This document shows positions 6,616 to 14,463 of a stretch of DNA of 54,403 bases, piece after piece. Position numbers and translations under genes: made by a program. Within the stretch, counting starts at the first letter, position 1, and each line of letters starts with the position of its first letter. Origin of the DNA: a virus; the IMG/VR virus record IMGVR_UViG_3300013114_000124, positions 1 through 54,403 of that record. One strand, written 5' to 3'. The notes under the pieces are model-generated. The model saw only the letters and a program-made list of their open reading frames with translations. It ran no database searches and had not been told where the DNA came from.

Positions 6616-6978
6616 ATGAAACAGACAATATCATACCTAGAGACAATAAAGTTACCTCACAACGGAGAACTTACCAAAACGCTTACTAAAATCGAAGGAC
6701 TTATTCACTCAGAGGAAGATTTATCCAAAGAGGGTATAGGAATCTCTAAAATCTACACCATAGAGAATGAAGACGGTATTTTCAGGCTTACTATTTATTC
6801 TGATGGCTACGGAACCTTAGCTAATGTTAAATCAGGCCCGGAGCAACAGAAAATGTGTTTAGCAGAAAGAATTTTGAAGCTCGACAAAGATATTTTCCAA
6901 ATGAAGCTTAAAATTAGAGACTTAATCTTCGAGAGAGATTTTTACAAAGAGGAAGCAATGAAAAAGCAGCCCAAGTAG
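6616..6978 (+). CDS. Unknown protein with C-terminal coiled coil
   Basis: ATG at 6616 is preferred over the upstream TTG because a TATATTAG -7 element (6604-6611) lies between them. The 120-residue product starts MKQTISYLETIKLPHNGELT, has a beta-rich middle (IYTIENEDGIFRLTIYSDGYG) and ends in a long heptad-like helix from about residue 75 (LAERILKLDKDIFQMKLKIR). The stop codon lies inside a hairpin terminator shared with the converging tail-fibre gene. I do not recognise the family. Confidence 0.55.
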   Translation: MKQTISYLETIKLPHNGELTKTLTKIEGLIHSEEDLSKEGIGISKIYTIENEDGIFRLTIYSDGYGTLANVKSGPEQQKMCLAERILKLDKDIFQMKLKIRDLIFERDFYKEEAMKKQPK

Positions 6979-6985
6979 GCTGCTT
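6964..6985. terminator. Bidirectional hairpin between converging genes
   Basis: An 8-bp stem AAGCAGCC/GGCTGCTT with a 6-nt loop has A residues on its left and T residues on its right, so it can act on both strands. The stop codon of the plus-strand gene is inside the loop. Confidence 0.65.
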
Positions 6986-7010
6986 TGTTGTAAAGTTACT
7001 AAATGAATTA

Positions 7011-8750
7011 TTATCTTTCCTTAACTGACCAAGTTGAATCTATTTCTAAAGTACAGTTATCATCATCTAACAGGTTTGCTATCTGCCAAAATACAAAATC
7101 GTTCTGATTTAGTATAACAGAAGTCTGTCCTGACCAAATACCTACATCTCTACCTCCTTGAAAGTTGTTAACTGTCCTTACTTGAGAATAAACTGTAGTT
7201 GTAACAGCATTAGCATCTGTCTTCATTAAGAATAGTTCGTAATTATCGTTATTCTTACCGTCTATCAATAAATCCCAATTAACTGTAAACTCTCTAGGGT
7301 TAATACCTATATGTCTTAATCTACCCGCAGAAGGGCTGTCGAAATGTTGTAAGTCTATCGTAGAAAAGTTTCCGTTTAAGTCCACTTGCACATTCTGAGC
7401 ACTTATAACAGTCTGAACCTCAGCGTCGTTGTTTATAGCTCCGCCAACAAAGGTATTAGCTATCCCTATATTGTTATCCCAATCACAAGGTAAATCAGCA
7501 GGGGATAAGTTAGGGAATATGTTACTGTCGTTTGCATCAAAAGCACCATCCCTACTTAATATGGCCCCTTTAACCTGAATAGTTGAAGGATTTGGGAAGT
7601 TGGACACTTCAAAATCACAAAGTGGCGCTAACGTAGGTAAATCACAGTTAATATCAGTTAAAAACCTTGAGTTCATTTGGAATGCTACACCTTCTTTAAA
7701 TAGTGGAGCAGTCATTGTGCCCGCTAAACTTCTAACAATACTTGTAGTTATTCTGTAACCACCTCTCCATAATCCGTGAAGCGTTAATGAAGGTGACCCT
7801 CCAAATCTACCTGTACCACTTTCTAACCCTTGCCTGTAATCATATATGTCCCCTAAACTGGTACAGTTTATATAATTTATCCTAGCAAACTCAAAAGCAT
7901 TGAATCCTGTACTATCATATAGCTCGTACACTTTAGAACCTGCTCCTGTAACTGATACATAGTAGTCAGCACCTAACAAGTTACCACTACCTATAGCTAT
8001 AGATTCAGAAACAAACATTGTGTAGTTATCTTCAGATGATGTAAGACCACTAATATCAAAAGATAGGCCTAATATAGTCATACCTGTAGGAGGCACAGTT
8101 ATCTGTGTACTACCCATATCAATTATACCGTCTAAGAAATATTGCTTAGTTGAATCTATTGTACCACCTAAAGTAGTGTCTTTATTAGCTTGAGTAACTA
8201 ATATTCTGTTATCTAAACCTCCCGCACTAAGTAAAAGGTTATTAATTTCATTAGCTATTGCGTTTCTATCTGACACCCACACAGAGCCATCCCAAACATA
8301 CCAACCTTCAGGGTAGTAATTGCCTCCTAGTGTACCAGGTAGCCAAGCAGTACCTTGAGAGTTTTCTACGTAAGCTATATCTCCTATCTCACTACCTGCA
8401 ATCAGAGCTGAGTAATTATCAGCTTGCTGCTTTATAGGTATACCTCCACCATCAGCGGCAAATACTATAGGGTTTAAGTATAATATTAAAGAGTCTAAAT
8501 CACTAAACGTAGTTACACCGTCAGAGCTATACTCAGAAATAGGTCTCTCCCTAGTTATTACAGTTTGATTTTCATTTACACTACGTATCCCTACAGTTAC
8601 TTCGCTCTTTATTACATTATCAGACGAATCTAATAAAATAGTTCCGTATGTTATAGTGTAGTCTCCTCTTCTATATTCTAGGCCGTCGACATTAAACAGA
8701 GTGTCTGCATCTACGGTACTAGCTTTTACAGTTATAAATTTCTTTGCCAT
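7011..8750 (-). CDS. Tail fibre / receptor-binding protein
   Basis: This 579-residue protein has three parts. Residues 1-95 form a domain shared with the fibre gene at 9666 (same order of VDGLEYRRGDY, VTVGIRSVN and a TFSDLDSLILYL helix). Residues about 100-170 carry the 'GWYVWDGSVWVSDR' cell-wall/fibre linker pattern. The rest is glycine- and asparagine-rich beta structure that ends in a C1q/TNF-like run (VGIWSGQTSVILNQNDFVFWQ). It is the only virion-type gene here on the minus strand and faces away from the serine recombinase. A good TATCTTTG promoter element lies 30 bp upstream. A receptor-binding role follows from architecture, not from a direct match. Confidence 0.7.
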   Translation of the reverse strand: MAKKFITVKASTVDADTLFNVDGLEYRRGDYTITYGTILLDSSDNVIKSEVTVGIRSVNENQTVITRERPISEYSSDGVTTFSDLDSLILYLNPIVFAADGGGIPIKQQADNYSALIAGSEIGDIAYVENSQGTAWLPGTLGGNYYPEGWYVWDGSVWVSDRNAIANEINNLLLSAGGLDNRILVTQANKDTTLGGTIDSTKQYFLDGIIDMGSTQITVPPTGMTILGLSFDISGLTSSEDNYTMFVSESIAIGSGNLLGADYYVSVTGAGSKVYELYDSTGFNAFEFARINYINCTSLGDIYDYRQGLESGTGRFGGSPSLTLHGLWRGGYRITTSIVRSLAGTMTAPLFKEGVAFQMNSRFLTDINCDLPTLAPLCDFEVSNFPNPSTIQVKGAILSRDGAFDANDSNIFPNLSPADLPCDWDNNIGIANTFVGGAINNDAEVQTVISAQNVQVDLNGNFSTIDLQHFDSPSAGRLRHIGINPREFTVNWDLLIDGKNNDNYELFLMKTDANAVTTTVYSQVRTVNNFQGGRDVGIWSGQTSVILNQNDFVFWQIANLLDDDNCTLEIDSTWSVKER

Positions 8751-8779
8751 TATTATCTTGTTTAGTGTGTGTTATCTAG

Positions 8780-8872
8780 CAAAGATACTAAAAAAATACG
8801 AGGTAAATAAAAACTATTTTACTGTAAAGTTTGTTAAACGTTTGGAATTGTCAAATATATTTCGTATGTTTG
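8780..8872. promoter_or_regulatory. Divergent promoters between fibre gene and recombinase
   Basis: Leftward: TATCTTTG at 8787-8780 on the minus strand. Rightward: TTG at 8842-8844, 20-bp spacer, TATGTTTG at 8865-8872. Both leaders contain ACACACTA shortly before the ATG (minus strand near 8772-8763; plus strand 8888-8895), forming an inverted repeat around the promoter region. This could be a shared leader element or part of a recombination site. Confidence 0.6.
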
Positions 8873-8899
8873 TAAAACACAAATAAAAAACACACTATT

Positions 8900-9604
8900 A
8901 TGCAGAACACAAATTACGTTATTTACTACAGAGCTAGTACAGAGAAACAAAGAGATGGTTTAGGATTAGACGCGCAAAAGGCAGCGATAAGCAAATTCTT
9001 AAATAACTACGGAGGCACAATCGTAGATATAGTAGAAGAGATTGTGTCAGGTGGAGCAGACGTAAGAGAAGGTTTTAACCAAGCTTTAAAAGTAGCTAAA
9101 GAAACAAGCTCTACTTTATTAGTACACAGAATAGATAGATTATCTAGGTCAGGATTCATGACCATAGCTTTATTAGAGCAAGAAGGAGTTAACTTCATAG
9201 AAGCTGACGCGCCTAATGACTCTAGTTTCTCTAAAAACATTAAGTTCTTAGTAGCTAAAGAGGAGAAAGAGAAAATCCAAGCTAGGGTTAAAGGAGCTCT
9301 ATCAGAAATTAAAACTAAGATAGGTCAGAATGGATATCACATCTCTAAAGCAGGTAATAAGATTACATCTTTAGGCTCTCCTCAAAACTTATCAGAAGTG
9401 TCTAGACAAAAGTCAATAGTGTCAAGAAGAAACAAAGCTCTTAACAATATTAATAATAAGAAGGCTTACTCTGTAGTAGAGTTAATGGAAGGTAAATCTC
9501 TAAGAGCTATAGCAACATACCTTAACAATAACGGATTCAAAACATCTAGAGGTAAGGACTTCAGCGCCTCTCAAGTATCTAACCTACGTAAGCTTTACTC
9601 TTAA
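8900..9604 (+). CDS. Serine recombinase (resolvase/invertase family)
   Basis: The 234-residue enzyme carries the resolvase catalytic motif YYRASTEKQ with nucleophile Ser13, and the downstream DRLSR motif at residues 79-83 that completes the active site. The long helix after residue 110 (EEKEKIQARVKGAL) matches the dimerisation helix, and residues about 200-234 (KSLRAIATYLNNNGFKTSRG...) form the small DNA-binding helix-turn-helix. Size fits invertases and resolvases and is much smaller than large serine integrases. It sits between two related fibre genes that point away from each other, the setting of phage host-range inversion systems. Inversion is inference: no long inverted repeats flank it. 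Confidence 0.85.
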   Translation: MQNTNYVIYYRASTEKQRDGLGLDAQKAAISKFLNNYGGTIVDIVEEIVSGGADVREGFNQALKVAKETSSTLLVHRIDRLSRSGFMTIALLEQEGVNFIEADAPNDSSFSKNIKFLVAKEEKEKIQARVKGALSEIKTKIGQNGYHISKAGNKITSLGSPQNLSEVSRQKSIVSRRNKALNNINNKKAYSVVELMEGKSLRAIATYLNNNGFKTSRGKDFSASQVSNLRKLYS

Positions 9605-9611
9605 GGGGTAC

Positions 9612-9642
9612 TTGCACATATAAAATAAAAGTTGTATCTTTA
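9612..9642 (+). promoter_or_regulatory. Late-type promoter for fibre gene
   Basis: TTG at 9612-9614, 20-bp spacer, TATCTTTA at 9635-9642. The core CTTGCACATATAAAATAAAA is almost identical to that at 11200-11219, which suggests a shared regulator. Confidence 0.65.
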
Positions 9643-9665
9643 CCTCTAATATAAAAATATAAAAT

Positions 9666-10538
9666 ATGGCAGTATTAAAAGCAGGAGCAGCAAGCTCCAC
9701 ATTCAATTTAGATGGTAACGAGTATTCTAAAGGTTTATACGAAACTATCTACAGTAACGTAAGTATCTTACCTGACGGAGAGTCAGATGAAAAGGTGCTT
9801 CAAGTAGGTCTACGAAACATAAATACAGGCGAGACTATCCAAGAGCCTATAATGATTAGGGCTTGGAAAAATGGTAGTAATGTAGCTTACACTACACTAG
9901 ACGCCTTGATATCAGATTTAAACTCTTTGGCAGGTGTAGGTTCTTCGGGGCCTTTAGAAGTACCGACATCCTACCCAACAACAGACGCAGCTAAGGCCGG
10001 CAAGACCTTTATATATAAAGGTACGCAGTGGGTGTATCTAAATCAAGAAATGATTAACGACAGAAATTGGCAAAACATAGCTGCAGTAAGTGTAGGATTC
10101 CCTGCTCCACTTGAAGATAGTAGAACAAACTATAAAGTTGTCAGACCAACTGCATCAGCTTGGAACGTATCGGGAGTAGCAGATTTCGAATTGGCCAATT
10201 ATAACTACGTAAATGGTACAGGTGGTGACGTAGAATTTGACGCTATAGGTTACTCCTCTGTACATTTAATGCAATCATTGTCCGTCAATATAGGTGCAGG
10301 TAATACTTTAGTAAAACTTAGAAACGTAGGTCTATGTGCTAATTTAGAAGACGTAGGGACAAGTTCCGCCATGTACTTATCGTCCAAAGGTATGAGTGCA
10401 GCCACTATAGACGACATATTTACTCAGTTACCTGCAACAACAAAAACAGCGACAATTGACGTAAGGTCTAACCCAGGTTCAGCAACTTGCGACGCCTCAA
10501 TAGCAACAGCGAAAGGGTACACAGTAGTGACAGCTTAA
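9666..10538 (+). CDS. Tail fibre protein, paralogue of 7011-8750
   Basis: The 290-residue protein starts MAVLKAGAASSTFNLDGNEY. Its first 90 residues parallel those of the leftward fibre (LDGNEYSKGLY, LQVGLRNIN, TTLDALISDLNSL). A middle linker (FIYKGTQWVYLNQEMINDRNW) resembles the virion-attachment linker seen there. The C-terminal 120 residues are beta-rich, ending in a leucine-rich-like stretch (SSKGMSAATIDDIFTQLPATTKTATIDVRSNPGSATCDAS is summarised here as a repeat-like tail). It is followed two bases later by the glycosyltransferase-like gene. A short adaptor or alternative fibre is likely. Confidence 0.65.
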   Translation: MAVLKAGAASSTFNLDGNEYSKGLYETIYSNVSILPDGESDEKVLQVGLRNINTGETIQEPIMIRAWKNGSNVAYTTLDALISDLNSLAGVGSSGPLEVPTSYPTTDAAKAGKTFIYKGTQWVYLNQEMINDRNWQNIAAVSVGFPAPLEDSRTNYKVVRPTASAWNVSGVADFELANYNYVNGTGGDVEFDAIGYSSVHLMQSLSVNIGAGNTLVKLRNVGLCANLEDVGTSSAMYLSSKGMSAATIDDIFTQLPATTKTATIDVRSNPGSATCDASIATAKGYTVVTA

Positions 10539-10540
10539 TT

Positions 10541-11188
10541 ATGAATTTATACTCAGTAGCAATAGGGAAGAAGTACGAAATTGAAGCTAAGAGACTTCAA
10601 GACAGTATGAAACCACTAGATGTAACAGTACTTACAGAAAGAGACGTAGAGAGAAAAAGCGAAGACAATTTGATTAATGGGTTATACCATAAGTCAAACT
10701 TCGCTAATTACATAGATGGTGTAGAAGGCCCTATAGTCTTTCAAGACGCAGATATGTTCACTCTATCAGATAACCCTTTTAAAGATTTTAAAGTTAAAGA
10801 AGACACGGAGCTTGCTTACGTACCTTACGAGGGTACGTGGCACCTCCCTGACGAAATCAGACAGAGCGCTTTCAATTACCACGGGCATAAGATAAATAGT
10901 GGTTTCATGTACTTTAAAGACTTAGAGGTAGCTCAAAAGATTTGTAACCAATGGCGATACGAATATCTTGAAAGAGAGAAGTTGTACGATGTTTTTAAAG
11001 GTACAAGTAAGTATGAGTACGACGAGTGGGCTTTAATGATAGCTTTACAGAAACTAGATAGTATAAAGGTAGAGTTGTTAGACAGCAAGTGGAACGATTG
11101 GTCTTTAAACTTAGGTGACGAGATAGTCGATAATACCTCTATATTCCTACAGAGTCACGGGCACTTAGACATATTAAAAAGCGAGTAG
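10541..11188 (+). CDS. Glycosyltransferase-like protein (GT-A fold, DxD)
   Basis: The start at 10541 (MNLYSVAIGKKYEIEAKRLQ) avoids overlapping the upstream gene. The 215-residue protein has the features of nucleotide-sugar transferases of the GT8/GT77 kind: an N-terminal beta-alpha unit (YSVAIGKKYEIEAKRL), the metal-binding DxD in VFQDADMF (Asp69-Asp71), an INSGFMYFK segment at residues 118-126, and a YDEWALMIAL helix. It would transfer a sugar from a nucleotide donor in the cytoplasm. The acceptor is unknown; its place between fibre genes suggests decoration of a virion protein, and modification of host surface sugars is an alternative. Confidence 0.65.
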   Translation: MNLYSVAIGKKYEIEAKRLQDSMKPLDVTVLTERDVERKSEDNLINGLYHKSNFANYIDGVEGPIVFQDADMFTLSDNPFKDFKVKEDTELAYVPYEGTWHLPDEIRQSAFNYHGHKINSGFMYFKDLEVAQKICNQWRYEYLEREKLYDVFKGTSKYEYDEWALMIALQKLDSIKVELLDSKWNDWSLNLGDEIVDNTSIFLQSHGHLDILKSE

Positions 11189-11200
11189 CTAAAGGGGTGC

Positions 11201-11231
11201 TTGCATATATAAAATAAAAGACGTATATTTA
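11201..11231 (+). promoter_or_regulatory. Late-type promoter
   Basis: TTG at 11201-11203, 20-bp spacer, TATATTTA at 11224-11231. The core repeats that at 9612-9642, and both begin within about 15 bp of a stop codon followed by an AGGGGT sequence. Confidence 0.65.
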
Positions 11232-11261
11232 TAAAATAATTAATTTTTAAACAACAATTTT

Positions 11262-11801
11262 ATGAGAAAAGGAATATCAGCATTCTCTTATCTACCGCCA
11301 CTAGAAATCTTTTTAGATGATTTCTCGCCTTGTAGCACAGAGTCTATTATAACAGCTTTAGAGCACTTAGCTCAAGAACAAGCTAAAGGATTAGTTGACG
11401 GAACTTACAGCGAAACGCTTAGCATGAACACACCGTATACCACTTGTCAGTGGGGATATATAGTTCAGTTAGGTAACGTTGCAGGAGACGTGGCTGTAGT
11501 TAGTGTAGGAGAGAACACACAAGATACTGACGCAATAGGCAGAGCAGGATTAACAACTAGAAGAAAGGTCGACGTAGGTACTACAGTAACAGGACAGGAG
11601 TACACTATCAGGTCTCTAATAGCAGCTATAAACTTCATAGAGAAGTTAGAAGACGAGGTTGCTGAGACAGGTTCTGACACAAGTACAGACGGGACTTACA
11701 CAGACGTTTTATTATCAGGGCCAACTCCTTATAGACAATACAAGTGGACTATTACAAAGTTAGGTATAGTTTACACAATAACACCAACAACAGAAAGCTA
11801 A
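11262..11801 (+). CDS. Virion-associated protein with duplicated domain
   Basis: This 179-residue protein contains the same pattern twice: DGTYSETLSMNTPYTTCQWGY, then later DGTYTDVLLSGPTPYRQYKW, each followed by 'LG' and a beta strand. A helical linker (IRSLIAAINFIEKLEDEVAE) lies between. The next gene carries one copy of the same pattern (NPFKTYTWEYTKGG), so the two genes are related. No enzyme motif is seen. The fibre neighbourhood and a late-type promoter suggest a structural role, possibly a small tail or decoration protein. Confidence 0.5.
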   Translation: MRKGISAFSYLPPLEIFLDDFSPCSTESIITALEHLAQEQAKGLVDGTYSETLSMNTPYTTCQWGYIVQLGNVAGDVAVVSVGENTQDTDAIGRAGLTTRRKVDVGTTVTGQEYTIRSLIAAINFIEKLEDEVAETGSDTSTDGTYTDVLLSGPTPYRQYKWTITKLGIVYTITPTTES

Positions 11802-11805
11802 GATT

Positions 11806-12345
11806 ATGAGTATAAAGAAAACAAACGCATTACAAGGCTCACAAGCCTTTAAGCAAAGATGGCAAATCGGAGATTATCACCCAATAGAGGCTTACGAAGC
11901 TTTAGCGCATTTTGTGCAGGTTTGGTCAGACGAAGGGAAAGTAGGAGAAGACCAAGATGAAGTTCTTCACCCTGCAGGTAAGAGACCAGGTACAGTAGTA
12001 TCTATTTCTACATCTTACGACGGAGCTACGCAGAGACAGGATTTTGTAATTGAGAACGGCCCTGCACCGGCAGGTTATAGTTTTGAACTTAACTCTAAAA
12101 ACAGAGATATTAAGATTGTTCTTGGCACAGGTACATATTCTTCAGACGCAATAACGGCTTTTCTTAAAGCTGTAAAAAAGATGGAGAAACAAGGGAAAGT
12201 TAAGAATAACTATTTTATTGGCGCAGGCGCAGATATACAAATAGAGTGTAAAGGTAAGAACCCTTTTAAAACGTATACTTGGGAGTATACTAAAGGCGGA
12301 ACTAACGGAGAAGATTACACAGCTATCTATATCGGAGAAAACTAA
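11806..12345 (+). CDS. Virion-associated protein, relative of the upstream gene
   Basis: The 179-residue product begins MSIKKTNALQGSQAFKQRWQ and ends with a region like that of its neighbour: GTGTYSSDAITAFLKAVKKM helix, then IQIECKGKNPFKTYTWEY and a final beta strand. Gene spacing is 4 bp, so the pair is co-transcribed, and the pair ends at an intrinsic terminator 30 bp on. Same length and shared C-terminal domain point to an old duplication. No function can be assigned beyond a probable virion or tail role. Confidence 0.5.
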   Translation: MSIKKTNALQGSQAFKQRWQIGDYHPIEAYEALAHFVQVWSDEGKVGEDQDEVLHPAGKRPGTVVSISTSYDGATQRQDFVIENGPAPAGYSFELNSKNRDIKIVLGTGTYSSDAITAFLKAVKKMEKQGKVKNNYFIGAGADIQIECKGKNPFKTYTWEYTKGGTNGEDYTAIYIGEN

Positions 12346-12374
12346 TAGGTTAATATTAGATATATACTTAAGAG

Positions 12375-12397
12375 AGGTGGGCTTTGCTCACCTTTTC
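12375..12397 (+). terminator. Intrinsic terminator
   Basis: An 8-bp stem AGGTGGGC/GCTCACCT with a TTT loop and a T run ends the fibre/glycosyltransferase unit. Confidence 0.8.
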
Positions 12398-12401
12398 TTA
12401 T

Positions 12402-12432
12402 TTGCATAAGTCAAATATTTTTCTTATATTTA
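12402..12432 (+). promoter_or_regulatory. Promoter giving a near-leaderless mRNA
   Basis: TTG at 12402-12404, exactly 20 bp, TATATTTA at 12425-12432; only CATT separates it from the ATG at 12437. Confidence 0.7.
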
Positions 12433-12436
12433 CATT

Positions 12437-12985
12437 ATGGACGATAAGCAAAACGAAAGAAGAAGGCATGAAGAGGGAAGTTTGCACCAAAGGGTTGCAA
12501 ACAACCTCTCTATACGTAGAGCACCTCTGAAAAAACAGAAAGCTATGCGAGAAAAGGTTAAAGTGTCTAAAGCTGACTATACGTTTCTTCAGTATAGTTA
12601 TTTAATTTGGAAGTGGGCAATAGCTAATCACGGACTAACTAATAGGGGTATAAACGTTTTATTATACCTACACCCACTAATAGCCTTTGAGTATAGGGAC
12701 TTTAAGTTAGCCCTAAAAGAGTTAGGCTCAACCGACCACAGTACATTTGGTAAGATGAAAAAGGAAGGTTGGATAAAGTTATGGAGTAAGGATGAAAACA
12801 AGAACTTCTACTGCTTAACACCTAAAGCTAATACACTTATAGCTAGAATGCACAGAATGCATATGATGGAGGAACAAATACCGATGTCACCTAGAAGAAA
12901 CGTACTAGCGAAAGAAGAAACTAAAAAAGATAAAGACTTAATGAAATTATTCAAGAAGTTTAACGAGAAAGTAAAAAATAAGTAA
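12437..12985 (+). CDS. Winged-helix transcriptional regulator-like protein
   Basis: The 182-residue protein has a basic, disordered-looking N-terminus (to about residue 50) and then a winged-helix-like core: YLIWKWAIANHGLTNRGINV, LLYLHPLIAFEYRDF, KLALKELGSTDHSTFGKM (recognition-helix candidate) and WIKLWSKDENKNFYCLT for the wing. The layout 'helix, LGSTDHSTFGKMKKEGWI, beta hairpin' is that of MarR-like phage regulators. A charged tail (KEETKKDKDLMKLFKK) follows. It has its own near-leaderless promoter and starts a new unit just before the structural genes, so it is a candidate late-gene regulator or a ligand for the dyad array. Confidence 0.6.
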   Translation: MDDKQNERRRHEEGSLHQRVANNLSIRRAPLKKQKAMREKVKVSKADYTFLQYSYLIWKWAIANHGLTNRGINVLLYLHPLIAFEYRDFKLALKELGSTDHSTFGKMKKEGWIKLWSKDENKNFYCLTPKANTLIARMHRMHMMEEQIPMSPRRNVLAKEETKKDKDLMKLFKKFNEKVKNK

Positions 12986-12986
12986 T

Positions 12987-13322
12987 ATGGTAGCAAGTAG
13001 AGAGTTAGCTAGAAAAATCCACAAAGATTTTATAAATAGAGGTTGCAAAGAGTTTAGTAGCACGTGGGAAAACTTAGACCCTGCAGATAAAGAGTTTTTT
13101 GTAGGCGCTATGACATACGTACTAGAAGAGGATAAACCCTTAGCATCAGATATACATGATTTTTGGTTAGACTACATGATAGACAAAGGGTGGGTTTTCG
13201 CTAAAAACCTTGATACGGGAGAAAAGTTTTCACCAATGATGCGTAACTACAGAGCTTTAGATAAAGAGTCTAGAAAGAGGTACACAGCCTTCTTTAGTAA
13301 TAGACCCGCTAAAGTAAACTAA
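12987..13322 (+). CDS. Unknown protein, 111 aa
   Basis: It starts one base after the stop of the regulator gene (MVASRELARKIHKDFINRGC) and ends before an intrinsic terminator, so the two genes form an operon. The protein is soluble and mostly helical, with tryptophan/phenylalanine clusters (SSTWENLDPADKEFFVGAMTY; DFWLDYMIDKGWVF). No known domain is recognised. Co-expression with the regulator suggests a linked regulatory or assembly role, but this is a guess from context alone. Confidence 0.55.
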   Translation: MVASRELARKIHKDFINRGCKEFSSTWENLDPADKEFFVGAMTYVLEEDKPLASDIHDFWLDYMIDKGWVFAKNLDTGEKFSPMMRNYRALDKESRKRYTAFFSNRPAKVN

Positions 13323-13341
13323 TAGTAACAAGATAAATATC

Positions 13342-13379
13342 AAAGGGCTTACATGTAAAATGTAGGCCTTTTATTTTTT
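13342..13379 (+). terminator. Intrinsic terminator
   Basis: An imperfect stem (AAGG..C.T..ACAT with ATGTA.G.CCTT) with one mismatch and a bulge, followed by a long T run. A TATATTTG element (13382-13389) for the next unit follows at once. Confidence 0.65.
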
Positions 13380-13406
13380 AGTATATTTGTACAAAACTAT
13401 ATCCAT

Positions 13407-13697
13407 ATGCCACCTAAGAAGAAAAAATACAGTGAACTTAGTAAGACAGCTAAGTATTATAGAAATAATCCTGAAGCTCGCAAGAAGAAAGCTAAGACAG
13501 ATACAAAGATAAATTCTAGACCTGAACAAAGAAGAAAAAGGAGAGAGTTAGAGAAGAAGAGGCAAGAAGCTAGAAGAAAAGGTGTTGATACATCTAAGTC
13601 AGACTACGACCACGCAGTTGGCAGGAGAGTAGCTGTTAGTACGAATAGAGGAAGAAAAGAAAAATCAAGACTAAAAGGCTCTAAGAGAAATGGGTAG
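13407..13697 (+). CDS. Small conserved basic phage protein
   Basis: The 96-residue product is extremely basic (PPKKKKYSELSKTAKYYR..., then long Arg/Lys/Glu helices) and ends in a conserved-looking patch (SDYDHAVGRRVAVSTNRGRKEKSRLKG). Small proteins with 'KYYR.NPEAR.KK ... YDHA ... NRGR' recur next to structural genes in Bacteroidetes phages, as I recall; the family link is by memory. It overlaps the next gene by 8 bp and has a TATATTTG promoter element 17 bp upstream of its start. Nucleic-acid binding or a packaged internal protein is likely. Confidence 0.65.
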   Translation: MPPKKKKYSELSKTAKYYRNNPEARKKKAKTDTKINSRPEQRRKRRELEKKRQEARRKGVDTSKSDYDHAVGRRVAVSTNRGRKEKSRLKGSKRNG

Positions 13698-14457
13698 AAT
13701 TAAAGACATAGTTGTAGACAAGCCCGGCTCTAGGAAAGATTTAGTAGTAGGTTCAGATTTCGACAATTTCGGGGTAACTAGAAACTATGGTTTAGGGGGA
13801 ATAGCGGACGTTATAAACAGAGCGTCAGGTAAGTCTGTTTTTATATATAAGTACACGGAAACCTTATCAGAGCTAGACACAAAAAACGCTGTGATGTCAT
13901 CTGTAAACGGAGATTTAGATTCTGCTACAGTAACATCGTACAGGTTTAGTAGGATAGATGATAACGGTAATGACTTAAGTGATATAGTTACTATATATGA
14001 ACCTAATTCAGACGGAATTGTCTTACAGATTACTTCTGTAGAAGACGCATCTAAGATAGCTGCGTATACTATAGTATCAGCAACTACAACAACAAACTAT
14101 GTTGAGATTCAAGTACTTAAGTACAGAGACTTAACAACAGCAATTTTTGAAAGGAATAAAGAGTTTTCTTTATCTTTCGATTATGTAAACAACAACCTTA
14201 ATGTTACAGAAGCCACTAATACTTCTCAGTTAGTAAATGACGGAGAAAGTGGTAACCCGTTCATATCGGCCTACACACACTCTCAAGGTTTACCCAACAA
14301 TGTGTGGACAATAAACCACAACTTAGGCAGAAGGCCTTCGGTTAACGTGGCAGACTCAGCAGGAACCCTTATGGAAGGGGCAGTCGAGTATATAGATGAA
14401 AACAATTTAACAATAACCTTTAATAATGGCTTCTCAGGAGAAGCGCACTTAAATTAA
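13690..14457 (+). CDS. Tail fibre / spike subunit
   Basis: This 255-residue protein begins MGRIKDIVVDKPGSRKDLVV and has alternating beta segments. Its C-terminal 75 residues (YTHSQGLPNNVWTINHNLGR, then PSVNVADSAGTLMEGAVEYI) match the pattern of a common phage fibre tip domain ('Y.h.q..p...W.inHnLg..p.v.v.d..G....g.v.yi..n.v.i.f....sG.a.l'). That motif ends many phage tail fibres. It is translationally coupled to the basic protein upstream and is followed 6 bp later by another fibre gene. A role in host contact is well supported by architecture. Confidence 0.7.
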   Translation: MGRIKDIVVDKPGSRKDLVVGSDFDNFGVTRNYGLGGIADVINRASGKSVFIYKYTETLSELDTKNAVMSSVNGDLDSATVTSYRFSRIDDNGNDLSDIVTIYEPNSDGIVLQITSVEDASKIAAYTIVSATTTTNYVEIQVLKYRDLTTAIFERNKEFSLSFDYVNNNLNVTEATNTSQLVNDGESGNPFISAYTHSQGLPNNVWTINHNLGRRPSVNVADSAGTLMEGAVEYIDENNLTITFNNGFSGEAHLN

Positions 14458-14463
14458 TAAATA

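Noticed and set aside
8900-9604. Integrase of a temperate phage
   Set aside because: The protein is much shorter than large serine integrases, and no repressor or attachment-site pair was seen; an inversion role fits better.
10487-10540. Upstream start for the glycosyltransferase-like gene
   Set aside because: It would add 18 residues that overlap the fibre gene; the ATG at 10541 begins a typical first beta strand of the fold.
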